From positions 1 to 64,000 of the forward strand of contig JADKKH010000008.1 in the NCBI GenBank assembly GCA_016720585.1: 64,000 nucleotides of DNA, given 5' to 3'. Positions within the stretch are counted from its first letter, which is position 1. Each line of letters begins with the position of its first letter. Below, piece by piece: positions 9,550 to 19,725 of the stretch. The notes under the pieces are model-generated. The model saw only the letters and a list, made by a program, of their open reading frames with translations, did no database searches and had not been told where the DNA came from. Made by a program: the position numbers and the translations under genes. The stretch comes from Chitinophagaceae bacterium. Lineage in GTDB: Bacteria; Bacteroidota; Bacteroidia; Chitinophagales; Chitinophagaceae.

Positions 9550-10303
9550 TTACTGCGCGAGGTATCCGCCATCAACGGCAAAAAAGTTACCGGTAACAAA
9601 GGAGGCTTTTGGTGAACTCAACCACAAAACCAATTCTGCCACTTCTCCCGGCTGTCCGAGACGACCGATAGGATGCAATCCAACCAGTGGTTTCATTTGT
9701 TCTTCATTCAGCGTATGGGTCAATAGAGGCGTTAGGATATAACCGGGGCCGACTGAATTAATGCGAATATTTTTATCCGCATATTCCAGGGCAGCTGTTT
9801 TAGTCAGACCAACCACTCCATGTTTTGCTGCAACATAAGCCGGTGCAAATTTTGTTCCCACCTGACCCAATATGGATGCAATATTGATGATAACACCACT
9901 ACCTGCAGCCAGCATAGCCGGTATCTGGAATCGCATACCGAAAAAACACACCGGATAAATTGATAGCAATTACTTTGTCCCATCCATCAAGCGGGTATTC
10001 CCCTGTTGGAGCCATCGGGCCGCCGATGCCTGCATTATTACAGGCTATGTGCAATGCGCCGTAACGTTTAACTGTTTCATCCACCAACGCCTTGTTACTT
10101 TCTGCGCTTGAAGAATCTGCTTTAAAAAAGTTGGCCTCACCTCCTTTTTCACTGATCAATCTAACGGTTTCATTCCCTCCTTTTTCATTGATATCACTAA
10201 CCATCACTTTAGCACCTTCAGCTGCATAACTTATGGCTATTTCACGACCAATACCGGAACCTGCCCCGGTTACTATTGCCACTTTATTGTCAAGGATTTT
10301 CAT
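9550..10303 (-). CDS. SDR family NAD(P)-dependent oxidoreductase (frameshifted)
   Basis: A classical short-chain dehydrogenase of about 250 residues. The N-terminal piece (9899-10303) has the dinucleotide-binding [13 protein letters not shown], the acidic VMVSDINEK (the Asp favours NAD) and the structural CNNAGIGG. The C-terminal piece (9550-9969) has the catalytic NIAS serine, then [13 protein letters not shown] with the Tyr-Lys pair, and ends [11 protein letters not shown]. One indel near 9940 separates them; FFRYAIP in one frame corresponds to FFGMRFQIP in the other. The substrate cannot be predicted. It stands alone, with a gap on both sides. Confidence 0.9.
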
Positions 10304-10519
10304 GATTTATTGTATTAAGTAAAATATTAAGCAACCCGGACTGTATTTATAAAAAATGAATATACCCTTTAAAAAAAAGAATAGGCTTGACTTACATCAT
10401 GAGTTGGAGAAACTCTTATCAGTTCGATTTTCTCTCCCTTGGTTTCCGGGAATACAGCGATTGTTCCATAAATAAATCCGATTGTGCCATAGAAATCCAG
10501 GGCAAGCGCATTTCACCAA

Positions 10520-11405
10520 TTAATCCGCTGCTGGTCTTTTCATGGCACCCAATCCTTTTTCGTCATTTAGCATACGATAATTAACAAGCCGGTATCGGGG
10601 ATCGTGAAGGAGTTGCTGAAATTCAGGTGAGACCAATGCTTTTAATTCAGCCTGGCGGTGCTTGCTCATGTCTTTTGGTCCCGTTGGATTAAGGTCTTCC
10701 ATCGCACTCATTTCCGGTGTGTCGAGTCCGATATGAAAAACGAATAATTTTGTACCTCCCGGCTTCAGCGTTTGCAGTTTTGCCATCAGGGTATCACGTT
10801 TGTTAGCCACAGGAGCAAAATATCCCCCTTCCACATCCACTTCGTCATAATAGCGGGAAATGGCCAGTTTATATTCTGCTGCAAGTTTTTCAACGATAGC
10901 TCTTGTTTCAGGGTTTGCACGGCTGCCCCCATGTGATAATCCAGGTAATCAATCTTTAATCCGGCCCTTTGTGCTATCTCGATCTGTGCACGGAGTTCCG
11001 TTTCGATCTCACTGAGTTTCGGATTATTACCAAAAAGTTTACTGCGGGATGGAAAGAAATTTCCCAGCGAATCAACCAGCGTAGGCACAACCGGTGACCC
11101 GGATACGGGTCCCCAGCGGTATTGCTTCCACTCGGAATTCAGTGTCAGGTGTATACCGATAGAAACATTCGGATATTTTTTTAATAGTTCCACCGCTTCG
11201 GAAAACCAGGGACAGGGAACCATAACAGACATCGAGACCGGCATGCCGGTTTCCAGCACTTCTTTGGCAGCCCTATTTACGGAGTGGCACATACCAATAT
11301 CATCGCAACGGATAAGTATGGGAATCTTGCCGGGTGAATTATCTTTCTGTGAAAAGTAATTAAAGAAAAAAACAAGAAGACGGGTAGCACAATTGATTTC
11401 TTCAT
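10520..11405 (-). CDS. YdjC/ChbG-family carbohydrate deacetylase, secreted (frameshifted)
   Basis: The family removes acetyl groups from N-acetylated sugars using a metal bound by Asp and His residues. The start ATG (11403-11405) opens MKKSIVLPVFLFFSLITF, an apparent signal peptide, so this member is exported. Joining frames gives PILIRCDDIGMCHSVN, containing the DD-G metal motif, then VSIGIHLTLNSEW and KIDYLDYHMG with conserved His/Asp residues. The C-terminal part (10520-10840) covers FHIGLDTPEM. At least two indels are needed, near 11320 and near 10810-10930. The corrected length of about 295 residues fits the family. Confidence 0.8.
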
Positions 11406-11530
11406 AACAATTAATGTTTATCCGATTATTTATTATCAGGTAGTCCGATAGTTATATACCCGAACACTAAAAAGGATCGGAACGGTCACAAAAGACGAAA
11501 TAAAATACTGGCAAAAAGTCTTTAAAAGGA

Positions 11531-11917
11531 TTAACTGTTAATGGTAGCCGTATCCACTGCCTGGAAAAAATGAGCCAGCTTTCCGTTTTTAATTGTCCAT
11601 ACATGCGTGGCATTGGCTTTAAAAGGATTACCGGTTGATTTATTTGTTCCCTGGTAATAACCTGTCATGACCACTTTATCTTCAGCTCCGAATATTTCAT
11701 TTACAGCAATGTTGAATCCATCAAAAGTAACTGGCAGATGCATGAAAACATTTGTTACAATCGCTTCTGGTCCGGTGAAAATGCCGTCGCCTGTTACAAA
11801 AGACATCCCCTTGCATTCATGCCATTCAATGGCGGGATCAAATAATGCCAATACTGCCGGCACATTACCGTTTGCAAAATGGGAATAGGCCTGCTTTACT
11901 AATTCAACATTTGTCAT
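11531..11917 (-). CDS. SnoaL/NTF2-like domain protein
   Basis: A small soluble cytoplasmic protein of 128 residues with a single NTF2-like cone fold: an N-terminal helix (VELVKQAYSHFANGNVPAVL), FDPAIEWHECKG, and strands ending GKLAHFFQAVDTATI. Such proteins act as isomerases, small hydrolases or unknown ligand binders, so the role cannot be assigned. The frame is intact. It is transcribed alone on the minus strand. Confidence 0.85.
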   Translation of the reverse strand: MTNVELVKQAYSHFANGNVPAVLALFDPAIEWHECKGMSFVTGDGIFTGPEAIVTNVFMHLPVTFDGFNIAVNEIFGAEDKVVMTGYYQGTNKSTGNPFKANATHVWTIKNGKLAHFFQAVDTATINS

Positions 11918-11997
11918 ACTGTATTAATTTTTATGATGAAAAAAATTGTTGCCGAGAGCATAAAATCAAATCAATATATTTCTTTTTTTGAACCTGG

Positions 11998-12789
11998 CTA
12001 CCGGTTTACCAGAACACATTCTTCCAGCATTAAATAGCCATAGGGCGTATAGGTTTTTATTTTTCCTTTGATAATAACCCCTTTTTCATTTCCGGAAATC
12101 CTTTCACTGGGATCAACTTTAAAATCACAACCCACCACTTTATCATTGGTTGCGGAATTCTTCAGATCAACCCGGATGGTTATGCCATAACTGGTAGTAG
12201 ATGTTGTGGTCATATAATAATCACCGACAACAGCGATCTCTTTACCCTCCCATTTAAAATAATCTGCGGATAAGGCCGTGGCATCCATCACCCCTTTTCC
12301 AAAGGGATCTACTGATTGTGTAGAAATTGATTTTGCTACCACGATAATTTCGCAACTGTCCATGATGATGCTCCCGTTAAAATTACCATTGATATTTCCC
12401 CGTATATGGATCTTATCTGTTTTAGCAATTTTCAAAACTGCAGGCGGGTTTACAAACCTGCAGTCAAACAGGTATTTTTTGCCACCGGCACTATCGGTTA
12501 AGGTGATTCCCGATTTTGTTTCCAGGGAGTCTCCGTAAAAAACAAATCCATAACCGGCTACCTCAATTTTTTTACCATCCCAGCAATCGATCTGGGCATT
12601 GGCCTCAATGGCATCAATAGGTTTGTTCACATCAACGGAAGCAGGATCCAGGCGAATGATCTTATTTTCAGTGGCGGTTTCCATAGCAGTTGAATCTGTT
12701 ATTCCTGAAGCGACATCTTTATTACCCGATTGGGAACCACAGCTGGCCATAATAGTACATAGCACCACCAGTTGAATTATTTTTTTCAT
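11998..12789 (-). CDS. Lipoprotein with two OB-fold (tRNA_anti-like) domains
   Basis: A 263-residue protein starting MKKIIQLVVLCTIMASC, a clear lipobox (IMASC), so it is membrane-anchored outside the cytoplasm. The mature part has two repeated domains of about 100 residues. The first opens CWDGKKIEVAGYGFVFYG and the second YFKWEGKEIAVVGDYYM. Both end with I-I(R/K)GKI strand patterns (IHIRGNINGNF and VIIKGKIKTYT), the layout of the tRNA_anti-like OB fold. A gene at 61945 has one such domain behind membrane helices. The ligand is unknown. Confidence 0.75.
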   Translation of the reverse strand: MKKIIQLVVLCTIMASCGSQSGNKDVASGITDSTAMETATENKIIRLDPASVDVNKPIDAIEANAQIDCWDGKKIEVAGYGFVFYGDSLETKSGITLTDSAGGKKYLFDCRFVNPPAVLKIAKTDKIHIRGNINGNFNGSIIMDSCEIIVVAKSISTQSVDPFGKGVMDATALSADYFKWEGKEIAVVGDYYMTTTSTTSYGITIRVDLKNSATNDKVVGCDFKVDPSERISGNEKGVIIKGKIKTYTPYGYLMLEECVLVNR

Positions 12790-12937
12790 TGGGTTTATTT
12801 GAAAACAAAATAATCGTTTTTAATCACAAATCGTATTAAATAAAAAATTTCGGGGTTCGCTTGAAAATACAGGGAGCCTACCGACACATGTGTCGATAAC
12901 AGAATTGATATTTCTATTTTTTCTAATGGCCTTCTTG

Positions 12938-13465
12938 CTATTCCTTATCCTTCCCCCATTCAATTTCATAACCGATACCTAATAATACAAACTGCTGGTT
13001 TAGCCGCCCCCAGGAGAAATTATACTCAACATAGGGCCGCCATTTGCCCAATTCCAGCAACATACCGGCACCGGTATTTATTGACCAGAAATTTTCGTAC
13101 CGGCTCTGACGGGTAATTTCATTTAATTCCTTTTCAGAGGTATGGCTGATGCCTGTGATGGGGTAGACTTACCAGGATTTTAGTAGGGGCAGCCGGTAAT
13201 GAATATTCATTTCAACATCCCATCCGGATAACCGCAATTCTTCATCATCGATAATACGGCGTACGGGAAAGAAACGGTTTAGTTCCAAACCAACGAGGAG
13301 GTGTTCATTGACATGGTAAAAACTGCTGATGTTTACCCCGCCATTATGATGATTTCTCTGTCGGATGGCCCCCAGGTCAATGCTGATACTTCGCTGGGCG
13401 GCCAGCGTAGTGGTAATAAGAAAAGGAAGCAGGAGTAGCCCTTTTACAAAACGGTTTGTTTTCAT
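12938..13465 (-). CDS. Outer-membrane beta-barrel-like protein (frameshifted)
   Basis: It starts MKTNRFVKGLLLLPFLITTT with a signal peptide ending LAAQ. The following segment alternates hydrophobic and polar residues (SISIDLGAIRQRN, VNISSFYHVNEHLLVGLELN), typical of a small outer-membrane barrel. An indel near 13170 shifts the frame; the continuation reads FWSINTGAGMLLELGKWRPY and ends GIGYEIEWGKDKE at 12938. The total would be about 175 residues. The family is not specific enough to name a function. Confidence 0.6.
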
Positions 13466-13642
13466 GCTGCAAAGGGAAAAGCGGGTCCGTCATTTCTTTA
13501 TGACCTCCGTTTCTATGCAGGTTGATTATCGTCAGTATTCCCATACCAATCAGCTACTGTTATTCCCCTCAATTTACGAATAAATCAAGAATTATTCCTT
13601 TTCCATAAACTCCGTTCAGAATAATACCCACTGGTTTCTTTT

Positions 13643-14214
13643 CTATCCGTTTTGTTTTAATTTAGAAATTCCTATAATGATGAAATAAGAAATGACGGAC
13701 AATAAAATACCCCAAAAGAACACACGGTAGGCTATTTTCAAAAGTTTATATTTCATACACAGCAGGTTGCCGAAAAAATAGAGATTTTTTATAACGGCTT
13801 CCATTTTTTATCGCCATCCGCCATAGTATCCAATATCTGGGTTGAGTAGTCAACCAGGGAATAATCCATGCATTTTTTATAGTGAAGTATATGATTCTCC
13901 GTTTCTTTTCCGATGCTGCTGTGCAGTTCCGGCTTCACAGATATGATCGAAAAAAAGAGCGTGATCAGGTTAGAAGTCATCAACAGGGCAGCGCTGATCC
14001 AAACATCGGGTTTATCGTTGAGGGCCTTGGTTAACAACGTGACACTGATCGTCAATAAAATGGAATTCACCACGATCATGATCCGGGCTTTACGGTCAGC
14101 ATCTCCGATAAGGCGGATATAATTCGAAGATGTTTCCCGCAAGAGGGCATCGGTCCGTATGACTTTATTGCTTTTTTTCTTTTTTTTCTTTTCTTGTTCA
14201 AGTTCTTCAATCAT
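13643..14214 (-). CDS. Pycsar effector-like membrane protein (PycTM/DUF5706-type), frameshifted near the C-terminus
   Basis: The soluble N-terminus leads into IRLIGDADRKARIMIVVNSI, the D-K-A-hydrophobic motif opening the PycTM domain. Two membrane helices follow, then ISVKPELHSS (the FxI-x-x-KP motif). Dropping one base in the A-run near 13805 lets the frame continue as MEAVIKNLYFFGNLLCMKYK and a final helix FFWGILLSVISYFIII, stop at 13643, the usual family layout. Known PycTM proteins are membrane-disrupting effectors activated by cCMP or cUMP. No cyclase gene is adjacent, so that role is inference. I chose the ATG at 14212-14214; an in-frame ATG at 14286 is an alternative. Confidence 0.65.
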
Positions 14215-14395
14215 ATAAATCGTTCTTTTCAACAGAGTAAGGTAAGCCAACCTATGCTTTTTTAGAATGATACGCATCATCCGCATACCTGACCGGTGTT
14301 ATATATCTTTACAACGCCCCGGGGAAAATACGGTGTGACATATACATGTCATTATTATATATGCCGGCCCGTTAAAAATGCTTTAAAAAAACCGT

Positions 14396-14790
14396 ATGAT
14401 AGAACAAACCGAACTTGTTGTCAGTAAATGGCTGTACCGGCCACCTGCAGGCTCCCTGGAAGATGCCGGAGAGCAGTTAACCAGTTATATTTCGCTGGAT
14501 GTAATGAAAAAAAGAGCCGCCACTAAAAAAGGGATCGCCTGCCGGTTTACCTGTGAATTTGTTTTTGAAAAGAAACTATCCTGGAATATGTGGCAGAAGA
14601 TTCTTATGTAATTGATCTGCCCGATATAATCGATAAAAACGAACTGCAAACGATGATCCGGAATTCGTACACTAAATTCAAGGAGAAATTTGACTTCCGG
14701 AAAATGGGTACGGTACTTCAGGATAAATCATTGGTACCCTTTGATGAAACGAGGTACGATCTCGACCCCGTACTCCTCCTGCTTCAATAA
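14396..14790 (+). CDS. Conserved-looking small protein of unknown function (frameshifted)
   Basis: Two overlapping frames form one protein of about 131 residues: MIEQTELVVSKWLYRPPAGS to FVFEKK, then, after a one-base correction near 14580, ILEYVAEDSYVIDLPDIID to DLDPVLLLLQ. It is acidic and soluble, with alternating strands and a final helix, and has no signal peptide. The strand-rich N-terminal half faintly recalls SecB-like proteins, too weakly for a call. It lies between the Pycsar-like gene and a convergent unknown gene. Confidence 0.5.
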
Positions 14791-14841
14791 TATGCTTCAG
14801 CGATTTTTATTGACCCCTGTTACCGGAAGCGATTTGTGTTA

Positions 14842-15276
14842 CTAATTATAAAAATTCTGGGTTAAGCTATTGGAAATAACTTTAAAATCATTATCCCTTC
14901 GCACGATCTGGTAACAGTTATTGATGGCCCTGATATTCGGATTGGACATATGTTTTTCGTTATAGGGCGCCAGCATATCTTCCTCCAAAACTACTTTCCC
15001 GTCTGCATCCACCACCCGGGAAAATACCCGGTAATGAAAATGCCAGGGATTGAGATCCCCCTGTTTATCATCCGATGTATAGGTGTCATTAAACCCTTCA
15101 AAGATCAATTCTACCGAATGACTTATATGTTCAATCAACTGATCCGTAATATTGATATATTCATCCATTTCAGGATCGTTGTGAATAATGCCGCTATCCC
15201 ATACAGTTGCACCGTTTAAAAAAATGACCAGGCGGTTATCTACATGTTTTACATTGATCCAGTATTCTTTTTTCAT
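14842..15276 (-). CDS. Small soluble protein of unknown function
   Basis: A 144-residue acidic protein starting MKKEYWINVKHVDNRLVIFL at the ATG at 15274-15276. An upstream in-frame start at 15366 would add 30 residues of low-complexity sequence and is less likely. The fold looks all-beta (VIFLNGATVWDSG, VELIFEGFNDTY, WHFHYRVFSRVVDADGKVV), like a jelly-roll or carbohydrate-binding domain, but no family is recognised. No signal peptide is present. It is convergent with the gene at 14396. Confidence 0.6.
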   Translation of the reverse strand: MKKEYWINVKHVDNRLVIFLNGATVWDSGIIHNDPEMDEYINITDQLIEHISHSVELIFEGFNDTYTSDDKQGDLNPWHFHYRVFSRVVDADGKVVLEEDMLAPYNEKHMSNPNIRAINNCYQIVRRDNDFKVISNSLTQNFYN

Positions 15277-15546
15277 TTGCTGCTGTATTTTATATTTAAA
15301 TCTAAGAATATTTTTTAAGTTACAAAATTTGACTTTAAAGAAGACAGTAGGCATGAGTAAGGTCATACCGGTTTCTGACCTGTATCCGTTTTATTTATGT
15401 TTCTTTTTTTTACAAAATTCCGGCCCGGGCAATAACCCGGATAGCCTTTTACCGCTCTCTTTTTGAAAATACAAACAAATAAGTTTTACGGTCAGTTATT
15501 ATTTTTATGACAGCTTGTTTTATCTTTATTTGCAAACCCGTAAAGA

Positions 15547-16998
15547 ATGACCAAACGCATCGCCCTCCGTATTGTACTTGTGGTTGCCCTCTTAATTATT
15601 GGTTTCGTACTGTTGCTTCGTTCCTGTTTGTCGAAGTATGATGAACGGGCAGCTATTGGTGGTGGCGGAGGTGCTTCCCAAACTGCTTCACAGTTTTTAG
15701 TATTTGAAAAAGAAGGTAAGGGCGTTATTTTTTCATTGATAAAATATGATAAAACGGTTTCCTACAGTCAAAGGGGGGGATCGATCAATAAGTCTGTCAA
15801 CACAACTTACTACGCCCAGTCGAATGACCTGGTGACGGCAGCCAAAATAGCCCTGCAAAAAATAAAAAATCCCGGCCAGATAAAATCATACCCGGTGGAA
15901 ATAATCGGTGCCTCAGGAAATACCGCCTGGCTTTTTGCCGGGGAACTGATGGCCTATGATCCTTTCACACTTACAAAAATCGCTGATGCAGCTTCAATTG
16001 AAGAAAAAAACCCGGCTCTGAAAGACAAGCTGATCCATGAACGTCGTTACTATAGTTTTGATAATACCACACAACAAATAAGTTTTACTGCAGCCGACGG
16101 TGGAAATTATCTTCTTAATACCACTACACTTATAGCAACAGCAATAGATGAGAATGCACGAACAGAAAATACAGCAGCCGAAAAAATAAAAGAACTGGAT
16201 AAACTCAAAACTCTGGTAAGAGAAGAGCGAAAATACTTTTACGATCGCTTGCGGGAAAGCAACCGGCTGTACCGGGAAAAGCAACTAAGTCTTAAACAGT
16301 ATAAAGACAGCAGCTCCTTTTTAGAAAATGAAACCAACCGGCTGAATGAACAGCTTGACAGCCTGGAAGTACTTACCTGGGAAGCAAAAAATACTCAACA
16401 GGCTAATGATACTGCCGAAAACAGGAAAAAGATTACCCGGAGTACCGGCACCGGGTTTAGTGGCATGCGGGTTAATTGTGATACCCTGAACGGCCGGTGG
16501 TATGGCCTGTTTACCAATGATGGCCTAACCAAACTTAGTCCGCAATTTGATTACCAGACCGTGCATGATGAGGCGGCCAGGAGCAAATTATATACCGCAG
16601 CTGTTACACAAAAAGATACGCATTGGGTGATCGCCGAAGAAAAACAGCCAGCAGGTGATGCGGTTTATTTGCAAGCTGGTTTTTTGCTAAATAAAGAAAC
16701 CGGTCTTCCTTTTCATTTCAACGGCGATTTTTTAATTGTGCACAAAGATCTGATTGGTAATGAAGGCAACGTACAACTTACCCGTATCAATACGAATGGC
16801 CGGCAAATATGGACGATCAACACCGGTCTGAAAGAATTTTACGACTGGCAGCTACAGGGCCACACCTTAGTGGTAACCGGTACGGATAATAAAAACCTGG
16901 GTTCGGGCGAAGTGAATTTATTACTGGTCATCAACCTGCAAAATGGTACGGTAGCAGGGTATGATTTTTTTACGGATAAGACAAGGAAGATGAAATAA
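15547..16998 (+). CDS. Membrane-anchored protein resembling the PA2928 family
   Basis: A 483-residue protein with one N-terminal helix (about residues 6-24, ALRIVLVVALLIIGFVLLL) and an external domain. The pattern QFLVFEKEGKGVIFSL and TTYYAQSNDLVTA, followed by repeated beta blades (GNTAWLFAGELMAYDP, RRYYSFDNTTQQISF), suggests a beta-propeller-like PA2928-type protein. A coiled-coil insertion lies at about residues 215-300 (KIKELDKLKTLVREERKYFY). The last part repeats blade-like strands ending VVTGTDNKNLGSG. Function unknown. From this gene onward frames are mostly intact, unlike the first 15 kb. Confidence 0.55.
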   Translation: MTKRIALRIVLVVALLIIGFVLLLRSCLSKYDERAAIGGGGGASQTASQFLVFEKEGKGVIFSLIKYDKTVSYSQRGGSINKSVNTTYYAQSNDLVTAAKIALQKIKNPGQIKSYPVEIIGASGNTAWLFAGELMAYDPFTLTKIADAASIEEKNPALKDKLIHERRYYSFDNTTQQISFTAADGGNYLLNTTTLIATAIDENARTENTAAEKIKELDKLKTLVREERKYFYDRLRESNRLYREKQLSLKQYKDSSSFLENETNRLNEQLDSLEVLTWEAKNTQQANDTAENRKKITRSTGTGFSGMRVNCDTLNGRWYGLFTNDGLTKLSPQFDYQTVHDEAARSKLYTAAVTQKDTHWVIAEEKQPAGDAVYLQAGFLLNKETGLPFHFNGDFLIVHKDLIGNEGNVQLTRINTNGRQIWTINTGLKEFYDWQLQGHTLVVTGTDNKNLGSGEVNLLLVINLQNGTVAGYDFFTDKTRKMK

Positions 16999-17248
16999 AT
17001 TACCTGCCTGGAATTACATTTGACGGGCGGAATAAATAAAATCTACCAGCGTAAAATAATAGCCTCATGGTTGCCAAGTATTTACCCGTAATATCCTGAA
17101 ACGGCATCAGTATCTTTCATTAACTTACCTTTTTTATTCCGGTTGCCCGGTAAGCGGGATCTCCTCTGGCTGTCAGGTACGAACATCACATTTTTTAATT
17201 GGAGTTAAAAACCCTAGAGAGAGATTCTCAGGTGCGTAGAAAAAATTT

Positions 17249-17953
17249 ATGGATAAAACGTATAATAATATCTGGATTTTATTTCTCACCATTCTGGCAT
17301 TTGTCTTTTTGGGATTTTTTAAATCCTATTTTGGTTTATTGTCCACGGTGGAAAAAATTCCGTCAACCTACCATTTTCATACAATATTGTTTTTGTTATG
17401 GTTTGTATTACTGTTTATCCAGCCTTTTTTAATTAAAAGGCGAAACCTGAAACTGCATCGCCTGCTGGGAAAATGCACCTACATACTGGTCCCCCTGCTT
17501 ATCGTTTCCATATTTATGGTAACTAAACGTCAGTACCTGCGGGAGATAGTTTTGTATCCCCGGAGTCAATGTATCGCCAACTTAATTATTCCTTTACCCC
17601 AATTGATAATTTTCGTAGCGATGTATATACTGGCCATATTAAATATCAAAAATACCGGGTATCATATGCGGTATATCATCGGGACTTCCCTGGTGCTCAT
17701 TGGACCCGGACTCGGACGGGCGTTTATTTCCCTGGCGGGTATTTCGTTTCAGCAAAGTGTTCAATTGTCTTTTTTAGTGACAGAACTGATTCTTGCCGTT
17801 TTAATCATAATTGACATAAAAAAAGGCAACCACTATAAACCCTATGCCATATTATTAACCATTTTTTTATGCTGTCACCTGGGTTGGTTTTTTATGCCGC
17901 AATCCTGGATCTGGCAGACCCTTTGCGGCAAATTTGCTGACCTGTTTTTTTAA
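17249..17953 (+). CDS. DUF2306-like polytopic membrane protein
   Basis: A 234-residue inner-membrane protein with about seven hydrophobic segments. The signature FHTILFLLWFVLLFIQPFLI followed by LHRLLGK is the His/Trp/Gln plus HR-LG pattern seen in DUF2306 and related predicted membrane proteins. The role is unknown. It is convergent with the serine dehydratase gene; the 194-base gap between them holds two hairpins. Confidence 0.7.
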   Translation: MDKTYNNIWILFLTILAFVFLGFFKSYFGLLSTVEKIPSTYHFHTILFLLWFVLLFIQPFLIKRRNLKLHRLLGKCTYILVPLLIVSIFMVTKRQYLREIVLYPRSQCIANLIIPLPQLIIFVAMYILAILNIKNTGYHMRYIIGTSLVLIGPGLGRAFISLAGISFQQSVQLSFLVTELILAVLIIIDIKKGNHYKPYAILLTIFLCCHLGWFFMPQSWIWQTLCGKFADLFF

Positions 17954-18013
17954 AAGGGGTAAAAATTTAAACTGGAGATTGTGTAAACTGTAGCCGGGTT
18001 TTATTTTACAGCT

Positions 18014-18046
18014 CACCGATCTATAGTAAACTTTAAAAGATCGGTG
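18014..18046. terminator. Hairpin between convergent genes, probable bidirectional terminator
   Basis: CACCGATCT at 18014-18022 is perfectly complementary to AGATCGGTG at 18038-18046, with a 15-base AT-rich loop. It sits in the gap between two convergent genes, where a terminator is expected. There is no long T-run, so the assignment rests on position and symmetry. Confidence 0.45.
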
Positions 18047-18054
18047 GAAAAATG

Positions 18055-18090
18055 TTCCTAACTCATATGGTTGGTGGAAAAACACCAACC
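18055..18090. repeat. Dispersed hairpin repeat, copy 1
   Basis: The segment contains GTTGGTG and CACCAAC, a 7-bp perfect hairpin, preceded by CCTAACTCATATG. A related copy occurs at 27133-27169 with the same order of blocks. See the finding on this pair. Confidence 0.45.
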
Positions 18091-18147
18091 ACAACGAGAG
18101 GACCAGATTCCCTTATTGATTGTCACCAAGAATTATATTCTGAGCTT

Positions 18148-19725
18148 TCAACAACTCTTAAAAAATTGCCGTGGTTGTTCTTCCAGCATCGCTTCTAATT
18201 TTTTAGCGGCATTGGTAATGGAGAGTCCCCCGAGATTGGTGCAGCGCAGTGTATGATGTATCTGGTCGCCCACCGCTTTCATCGTTTCGATTACTTCATC
18301 TAATGGAATAAGCTGTTCATAATCTGATAAAGCCATATTGGCGCAGGATACAGCATTGGTAGCCGCCATTACATTTCTTCCAAGGCAAGGGGCTTCTACA
18401 CGATTACCAATCGGGTCGCAGATAATGCCTAATGAATTTTGCAAAGCGAGTGATGCCGCAGCAATGGATTGCTGTAGTGTGCCGCCTTTCATTTCTACAA
18501 TAGCCGCTGCTGCCATGCCTCCACCCGAACCTGTTTCGGCCATACAACCTCCCACTTCTGCCGCAAATGTGGCATGCGCAGCTATGAACACACCGATCAA
18601 ACCGGCAGATAACATGGCCTTCACCAATTCATCTTCACTTAATCCTAATGAATGAGCCGTTCCGAATAATGCACCGGGCAAGGCCCCGCAACTTCCGGCG
18701 GTCGGTGCCGCTACGATCACGCCCATCGAAGATTTTACTTCCATCATCGCACTTACATACATGATGATACGGTTGTTGGTTTCGCCCCCAATTAATTTTC
18801 CGGCCTCCATTTTTTCACGGAACTGCGGCGACTGGCTTCCTAAAATGCGATCATGATAGGCTGTACCTTTTAATCCTGATTCAATAGCATGTCCCATGAT
18901 ATGAATTATGCCCCGCATCTTTTCAAATACTTCTGTGGCAGCAATATTTCCCCGGGCCATTTCGTAATCAACCGCCAGCTCCCAGAGGGGTTTATTTTTC
19001 TCTGCATTATATTCCAGCATTTCATGACAGGTAATAAAAGGGACCTTCAAATTTTTACGGGCCATAACCGGTAACACCGGTTTTAATTGTTTGATAGTTA
19101 TTACTCCTTCCATTTCCATCAACTCTTTACAAATAGCTTCCCCAAAAAATGCCTGTGCCTTGATCTCAATAAAAGATTTTTCGCCTTTATGAAACTCCAT
19201 ATCATCAAATGGTACCGATGCTTTCAGAAAAGAAATGATTTTATCCGGCGCATGACAATAGATCAGTGTCTCAAAATAATCCCCTGCCATAGAAACGGGC
19301 ACATCATCAATTTCAATTACTTCAATCATTCCTCCCCCAGTGGAGATAGCCGAGAGCTTCCGTGTTTCTTTATGATTATGTAATGTTATCTTATATAAGT
19401 TTGGATGACCGTTGCCTATATCAACTATATTAATAGTAACATTGATCCCTGCGGTATTAATATGTTTATCAGATTCCGGTAATCGTTCATCATCCGCTTC
19501 CCATCCGAGAAAGCCGCCAAACAATCCCATATCCGATCCCTGGCTTTTATGCGTGGTTGCCAAAGAACCCCTGGGATCAAATTCTATCAAAATGTCTTTG
19601 ATATTTTCATCCATAAGGTCCCTGCAAATACGGGCAATGCGTAAGGATGCAGCACAATGTGAACTGGATGGCCCCCGCATCACCGGGCCGATGACATCAT
19701 TGAATATGCTGGGATACGTGGTCAT
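18148..19725 (-). CDS. sdaA: L-serine ammonia-lyase, iron-sulfur-dependent, single-chain form
   Basis: Converts L-serine to pyruvate and ammonia in the cytoplasm using a [4Fe-4S] cluster. The 525-residue product has the beta-type N-terminal domain first (IGPVMRGPSSSHCAASLRIA, the serine-binding SSSH motif). The alpha catalytic domain follows, with TAGSCGALPGALFG and three candidate cluster cysteines in EVGGCMAETGSGG, IICDPIGNRVEAPCLGRN (two). It ends LRCTNLGGLSITNAAKKLE. The single chain is intact. It is monocistronic and convergent with the DUF2306 gene. The link to serine catabolism follows from the family; specificity for serine rather than threonine is inferred. Confidence 0.88.
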   Translation of the reverse strand: MTTYPSIFNDVIGPVMRGPSSSHCAASLRIARICRDLMDENIKDILIEFDPRGSLATTHKSQGSDMGLFGGFLGWEADDERLPESDKHINTAGINVTINIVDIGNGHPNLYKITLHNHKETRKLSAISTGGGMIEVIEIDDVPVSMAGDYFETLIYCHAPDKIISFLKASVPFDDMEFHKGEKSFIEIKAQAFFGEAICKELMEMEGVITIKQLKPVLPVMARKNLKVPFITCHEMLEYNAEKNKPLWELAVDYEMARGNIAATEVFEKMRGIIHIMGHAIESGLKGTAYHDRILGSQSPQFREKMEAGKLIGGETNNRIIMYVSAMMEVKSSMGVIVAAPTAGSCGALPGALFGTAHSLGLSEDELVKAMLSAGLIGVFIAAHATFAAEVGGCMAETGSGGGMAAAAIVEMKGGTLQQSIAAASLALQNSLGIICDPIGNRVEAPCLGRNVMAATNAVSCANMALSDYEQLIPLDEVIETMKAVGDQIHHTLRCTNLGGLSITNAAKKLEAMLEEQPRQFFKSC

